This document shows, piece by piece, positions 59,157 through 64,000 of a stretch of 64,000 nt of DNA. The DNA comes from Misgurnus anguillicaudatus. Lineage: Eukaryota; Chordata; Actinopteri; Cypriniformes; Cobitidae. Within the stretch, counting starts at the first letter, position 1, and the number at the start of each line of letters is the position of its first letter. The stretch covers positions 9,396,001-9,460,000 of the forward strand of contig NC_073341.2 of NCBI RefSeq assembly GCF_027580225.2, in the 5' to 3' direction. The translations under genes were made by a program, and so were the position numbers. Under the pieces are notes generated by a model. The model saw only the letters and a list, made by a program, of their open reading frames with translations, did not search any database and was not told where the DNA came from.

Positions 59157-60005
59157 GCCGTTTCTCAATGGCTGCGTCCGAAAACTCTAAATTGCTGCCT
59201 TCTGAGGCAGCTTTCCAAGGCAGCAAGGCATCAAGGCATGTCCGAATTCAATGTTTGGTTTACTTCCTGTCTCCTGAGATACCTATGCGTGGACGTACAT
59301 TAAGAATGTGATTGGTCGAGTCCGGTCGAGTTCGAAAAAATAAAATGGCGGCCAAGGACGCGACTGGACCACCAATTTAGTGTAAATAAAGGTATATTTT
59401 CACTTTTTACACCTTTTAATTGCATTTCTAGCGAGAAATTAGTATTGTAGTTTTCAAATATGTGATTAGTTATCACAAAGGCGCTCTCTGTTTAAATTTC
59501 AAACACGCTGCCTTAGAAGTGTGTCCGAAAGTCTTTCTCTGAGCTACCTTCATGCCTCCGAAGTCATTTCCTCATGAGGCAGCGAGGCAATGAGTCACTG
59601 CCTTGAGTTTTCGGACGCAGCAAATGTCAAGGATACTTCCTTGGCAGGACTAGTCCTTACAAGTGACTTCCTTCAAATGCGAGGCGAGGCTCCTTTTAAG
59701 CATTCGGAGAACACGTTAAATGGAACAGGCTAACAAGTGCACGTCATTACGTCATTGCGTGATTGAAAGGTGTGCTTTCGGTGCTCCGCGCATAGGATTG
59801 TGGGTGATTTCAGCGCGTGAAGAGCGCGAAGGATACAAATTTGCATCCTTTCCTGTATATGGGATATTTCTCGAACGAAGGACTCAGTCCTTGGCTGAAA
59901 TTTCGAGGATCCTCGACATTGGAACAGTCCTTCGACGGACGTCGATGACGTAGCATCCTCGAAATTCTAGCTTCCGAGGATCCTTCCTTGACATTGAGAA
60001 ACGGC
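59157..60005. repeat. Inverted-repeat element with GCCGTTTCTCAATG ends, carrying another element
   Basis: GCCGTTTCTCAATG (59157-59170) is mirrored exactly by CATTGAGAAACGGC (59992-60005). Subterminal TCAAGGA words are mirrored by TCCTTGA. Just after the left end it is interrupted by 59171-59621. No transposase. Confidence 0.78.
59171..59621. repeat. Nested element with GCTGCGTCCGAAAACTC ends
   Basis: GCTGCGTCCGAAAACTC at 59171 is mirrored exactly by GAGTTTTCGGACGCAGC to 59621. GGCAGC/GCTGCC words pair further in. It interrupts the outer element after its 14-base end; AATG occurs on both sides. Non-coding. Confidence 0.78.
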
Positions 60006-60121
60006 TACGGAATCAGAGAAACCGTTTAAGTAAATTAGTTTTTATAGAGCCATCTAGAGGCGGACAAATGTCATTGCGCAACAACATTTTTTCTCATTTT
60101 GAAAGGTTTTTAATAGATGCA

Positions 60122-60269
60122 TTCGACTTCATGCGGCGCCGAAAGAACTGTCAGGCGGATGACGTCAAAGTACCGCGAGAGCGAGTCGAAATTTGACTTC
60201 TCCGTATTTCTCGAGACGCTCTCGCGGTACTTTGACATCATCTCCATGTCGGCGCCGCATGAAGTCGAA
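60122..60269. repeat. 148-bp hairpin upstream of agtpbp1
   Basis: TTCGACTTCATGCGGCGCCG pairs with CGGCGCCGCATGAAGTCGAA. After a small internal loop, GATGACGTCAAAGTACCGCG pairs with CGCGGTACTTTGACATCATC, then AGAGCG with CGCTCT. The loop is about 30 bases. It is CpG-rich with a CRE word, so it could act as regulatory DNA as well as being a miniature element. Confidence 0.75.
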
Positions 60270-61082
60270 CAAGCCAACATGAATACACCTTACCGGAAAA
60301 AGGCGGAACGTCATTTAAACGCTGATCTGTAACTCATATGTGAGGGAGATTCTGGTTTCTTATGATTTGCTAATCGTAGTTTCTGCGCCAGATCCGCGTT
60401 ACCAAGACGCGCCCTCACTTCCGAGTTTCTTGGGGTGAGGGTAAATAATACCAAGGGGCTTGTGTTGTGTCTGTGTTGCGGGGTAGAGGTATCAGATGGC
60501 GCAGATCTCGCAAGCTTTGAAGGTTGGGAAACGCATGTTATATTTCCACTCTGGCGTTATAATTATGCTGTGTCAGTGATAGATGTGTGCTGTCCCGTTA
60601 GCAGATCTGTGCTAGCAGTAGAGTTTCATTACATCAGGAGGGCAGGTGGATCTGACATGTCTTTCTGGCATTCTTCATGCTGGAGGAGTTTTATTTATTA
60701 GTTTTACATGCTTTTTATTTTATTTTTTGTATTTCGCTAGGACGAATCGCTTTTGACAACCTTATATATTTGAACTGTAAGACAATGTTTTTGACTTGAG
60801 CTGTCTTAAATCCGAGTTACCTACCCAGACAATGTTTTATACGATGTGTTTGGCTGTTTTTGTAAAGGACTCACCAGAGCCACTGACAATGATGTATTAA
60901 GATCTATTTAAAAGTGTTATATTCATGCTGCTGTTTTTGTTTTCCAGTCTTTGTGTCCATTTGTGTAGGATTGTGTGCAATAATCTACTGTATTTTAAGA
61001 AATGTGTTTTGATAAATGAAAATATTGTTGTAAAATATTTTTACCTTGCAGTCGGATTGAGCTTTAAACAAATAAACCCAAT

Positions 61083-61311
61083 ATGGCGGTGGAAAAATGG
61101 TTAGTTTGTTTTTCCTTATCTTGCAAACATACCCACAGGCACAGCTTTGAAAGTAGTATACATTTGGTGATGGTTTCCTGTGTTCCCAGTGCTTCCCGGG
61201 TGCTGGTGTTGCTGAGTCAGCTGGAGAGATTGAATGAAGAGCCCAAAGTGTCTGATACGGATGCCATCCGACAGATCACAGGCAAAATTCTTCACATCAT
61301 CCAGACTCAAG
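61083..61311 (+). CDS. agtpbp1: Cytosolic carboxypeptidase 1 (AGTPBP1/CCP1), first two coding exons (partial gene)
   Basis: AGTPBP1 is an M14D metallocarboxypeptidase that shortens polyglutamate side chains on tubulin; loss causes Purkinje cell degeneration in mice. The clear exon is 61190-61311. It encodes SRVLVLLSQLERLNEEP, then DAIRQITGKILHIIQTQ, which matches the N-terminal helical region of vertebrate AGTPBP1. It has acceptor TTCCCAG and donor CAAG|GTGAGC. I join it to a short first coding exon 61083-61099 (MAVEK plus two bases) because the phase fits and a GTTAGT donor follows, but this start is less certain. Later exons, including the armadillo-like region and the zinc-peptidase domain, lie to the right of the window. 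Confidence 0.8.
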
Positions 61312-61439
61312 GTGAGCTCGTGCACATATACACAAAACAAATGCAAATGCACTCGCAGACATCCAAACACAGAGTAAGCACACATACACAAAATGAGATC
61401 GACATAACATAAAAGTGATGCCATTTACTTTTTTAAATA

Positions 61440-64000
61440 CAAGTTATGGTCCAATATAGTTCCAAATCTGATGTTCCTGCAGCTTAGTTGTTAAAGCAGT
61501 GGTCTCCAACATGGTGCCCACCGGCCAAACCTTCAGTGCATAACTTATCTTGCATGCTTTGTCGAAGACAGATGAACGAGGGCTCATATTATCCGGCCTT
61601 TTGAGGAGAGGTGTGTTATGAATTTAAAAAGCGATCAGGTGCACGATGGTCCCAAAAAAATCCCATAGACTTGCACCAAACTTTGATAGGCCATGACTCC
61701 AACCAAGGATTTTGGAGAAACACTTGGGTTACTACATTTAAAGAGGCTGGCAGGCTCTGTAAGAACATATCTCGAAATGGGTGTAATTTGTACCCCTAGG
61801 GAGCAAATGCTGTCTGAAATTGCCCAATAAAAACACATGGTGAAGGATTATGCCACGCCCCTAGCAACCACTGTTGAACACCCAAGCAACATAAACTCAA
61901 ACAGTTATATCTTCAAATCTGAATGTCACGGAGACATGGTGGTTGTGGTAATGCTGTCCAGCAGTCTTTGAAGTATCATCACTGGCAGCTGACAAACCAC
62001 TCCCTAGCAAATAAATACAGTACCTTAGCAACAGAATAAACAAAGTCTATATCTCTGCATCAGAACATTGTAGAGACATGGGACATAATGGAGCAGCTGT
62101 ATTTGCAAATACAAACACACGAAACGAGTGTGCACGAACATAAATGTGATCTTGTAAGTGTCAGAGTAGCAGTCAAATGTAAACACTTTTGACGTAGGCG
62201 CGAGCTCTGGCACGAGCTCTGGCGCATACTGTGACGTTGCCTGCTTAAACATCCGCTTGTCTCCGTTTACGTGCAACCGAAGATTTTCAAGATCTCCACT
62301 CTGGCTGGAGTTTTTAGAAACAATCGGTTTCAGAGGCGAGTTCTCCGTTTGCGAGGGGCACAAACAAAGGTAAATCTCTCAGTTTTTAAAAAAACCATGT
62401 ACGTGTAAACAGGGCCTCAAACACACCTATTATCTCTGCATCAGAACATCGTAGAGACATGGGGTTTGGATCGTTTCACTTGTGGCTTGGCGTATAATCA
62501 CTGGTGAATGCCAATTCACTCCCTAGCAACCAAACAGAGGCACCATAGCAACCGATTAAAAAAAGCCTATATCTCTGCATCAGAAGATCGTAGAAACATG
62601 GGAGCTGGATCGTTTCACTTGTGGCTTGGGGTATTCTTCAGAAAATGTAATCTAGTTAATACCTACAAATTCTCCTCATTATATTTGAAATGATCAACTT
62701 TTTATCAATAATGAATGCAGTGATAATTTCCACCCTGCAAAATAATTTGATAGGATTCATTTAAAAGAATTAATTAATGCAAGGGTTTGTAAACCTTTGT
62801 GTCAGCCGAACCCCCTTGACCTAAATAATTTACCCCTTGAGATTTTAAGTAAATATTTCGGTAATTAAATAGCACATTTGCATGTTTTACTTAAAAAAAA
62901 TAATTTGTTTGAAAGTTTTATCTGCAGTATTTTACATCGTTATTGTTATTATTACCTTTATTGGACTTGCTGAGATCCTGCAGAGATCAATGGTGATATA
63001 TTATTTTGCTCTTTCTGACCCCTGCTCACCGTAACCATACACCACATGTGTGTAATATCACCACTGTCTACAGGACCCCTGCACTGTACTGTCATCAAGG
63101 GGCGGAAGATATTAAAATGTTCCTGAATGGTCCCCCTTGTGCCACACCCTTCCATTTTTTACATACTCCTGTCTTTTTCACATTTATAATCATATCTTCT
63201 TGGTTGTGGCTGGTATTAATCTGTCACTGGCTTAATTTGGATCTATAATGTTTGGCAGATAGCACCTGGGCAGTGGGAGGGGTCTATTTCTATGTGAAAT
63301 ATGATTACACTGGTGTAGAATTTCCCCCAGTATCTGTGCTATGGTTGAAGCACTGGAGTGTGTTGTAGTTATGAGAAAAGACACAGAAGTGGGGTGGAAA
63401 TGTGCTTGTAAAGATGGACTATAAAAGCCGTGCCAGAAGGAGGGCAGATAAGTTGTGTCGGTCCCCAGGCAGCTCGGGTAAGATTAAAGCACAACTAACT
63501 GCTGCTAATGCAATGGGTACAATGTTGTAATAACATTTTGTAATGAACATTACGGATGTTCAAGCAATGCTGACAATACTGTATGTTTTTTATTTCCTAT
63601 GTTGAACTTGTTAGTTGCTTTAAATAAAAAAATGTTACCTAAATAAGTAGATATACAATATAAATATAATATTTGAACAAAGTCACCAAGTCTGATTACA
63701 AACTACATGAAGAAGAAAACTAAACTAAACAATGTAGCATTTCAGTTAACTTGTGAACTGTCAATTTTATGACTTAAAAATCAGAAAAAAATGAATGTAA
63801 GATTTCAAGATTTTTGCACTTTATTTGTCTTTTGGTTGACCGGTTCCTTTTGAGAGTTAAAAGTGATTGAAACCATGCACCACATAAGTGTGACATGCAC
63901 GCTCAAGACTTCTCACCAGTATTTGATTTGCACAGCACATTTTATTTATGTGCGAGAACATGCAGGCTATGTATGATATGATCATTTGGTGTTAATGGTA
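61440..64000 (+). other. agtpbp1 intron 2 (incomplete), repeat-bearing
   Basis: I found no convincing third agtpbp1 exon before the window ends. The stretch contains the spaced repeats at 62047-62640, a CAGGGCCTC-ended segment near 62105-62416, and AT-rich unique-looking sequence from 62700 on. GAGAAAAGACACAGAAGTGG near 63373 was tested as an exon and rejected. Confidence 0.5.
62040..62640 (+). repeat. Spaced repeats of an ATCTCTGCATCAGAA unit
   Basis: ATATCTCTGCATCAGAACAT plus GTAGAGACATGGG occurs near 62049, again near 62430, and a third time near 62570 (with GAAACATGGG). GGATCGTTTCACTTGTGGCT follows the last two. CCCTAGCAA(C/A) words precede them. This is a decayed direct-repeat cluster, disrupted between copies 1 and 2 by another insertion. 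Non-coding. Confidence 0.65.

Larger units (their letters stand above)
58846..61082. other. Spacer between head-to-head naa35 and agtpbp1
   Basis: No protein gene is seen. 59157-60005 holds nested inverted-repeat elements, and 60122-60269 a hairpin. 60360-60440 is a CpG-richer segment with an ETS-type CACTTCCG and a GGG|GTGAGG donor-like site, a candidate for the agtpbp1 promoter and first non-coding exon. An acceptor-like TTACCTTGCAG precedes 61052. Confidence 0.5.

Noticed and set aside
60405..60420. RFX X-box for the ciliary/tubulin gene agtpbp1 (GTTACCAAGAC)
   Set aside because: Only the first half-site fits; the second half-site is missing.
63361..63420. GAGAAAAGACACAGAAGTGG as agtpbp1 exon 3
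   Set aside because: The start resembles the expected Glu-Lys continuation, but the following residues do not fit the family and there is no good donor.

Overview
This window comes from the nuclear genome of a bony fish, most likely a cyprinid. Five intron-split protein genes of vertebrate type sit in DNA packed with fish DNA transposons: Tc1/mariner lineages, hAT-like elements with 8-bp target duplications, TTAA-flanked miniature elements and long fold-back repeats. There is also one tRNA-derived SINE and several long microsatellites. I see no operons, CRISPR arrays, plasmid functions or viral genes.

Layout from left to right. (1) 1-9 kb: the first coding exon of the kinase gene aak1 (minus strand, 8811-8967) and part of its first intron, which is filled with miniature transposons. 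(2) 9-12.4 kb: repeat-bearing spacer between the divergent aak1 and ddx51. (3) 12479-20894 (+): a complete 15-exon ddx51, a nucleolar DEAD-box RNA helicase; the spliced frame is 658 codons plus stop. (4) 23.0-31.1 kb (+): golm1, a Golgi type II membrane protein with 9 coding exons and 363 codons. (5) 31.5-41.5 kb: a gene-free transposon block. One Tc1/mariner element here is split by five later insertions, one of which carries a further 1.6-kb palindromic element. A pair of nested hAT-like elements follows. (6) 41986-58186 (-): a complete 22-exon naa35, the auxiliary subunit of the NatC N-terminal acetyltransferase, 724 codons. (7) 58.8-61.0 kb: a shared upstream region with nested inverted-repeat elements and a 150-bp hairpin. 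(8) From 61083 (+): the first two coding exons of agtpbp1 (cytosolic carboxypeptidase 1), which runs off the right edge.

The order agtpbp1-naa35-golm1, with head-to-head agtpbp1/naa35 and tail-to-tail naa35/golm1, matches what I know of human 9q21.33. ddx51 and aak1 lie on other human chromosomes, so their position here looks like a fish-side arrangement. These genes do not form one pathway: they cover endocytic kinase signalling, ribosome biogenesis, Golgi trafficking, co-translational N-acetylation and tubulin deglutamylation.

Exon borders were placed by reading splice sites by eye and by protein continuity. The three complete frames all sum to a multiple of three. Two introns (one in ddx51, one in naa35) need a GC donor instead of GT. 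Target-site duplications quoted for transposons were read directly from the flanks. Superfamily names are inferred from ends and duplication length unless a transposase is visible.
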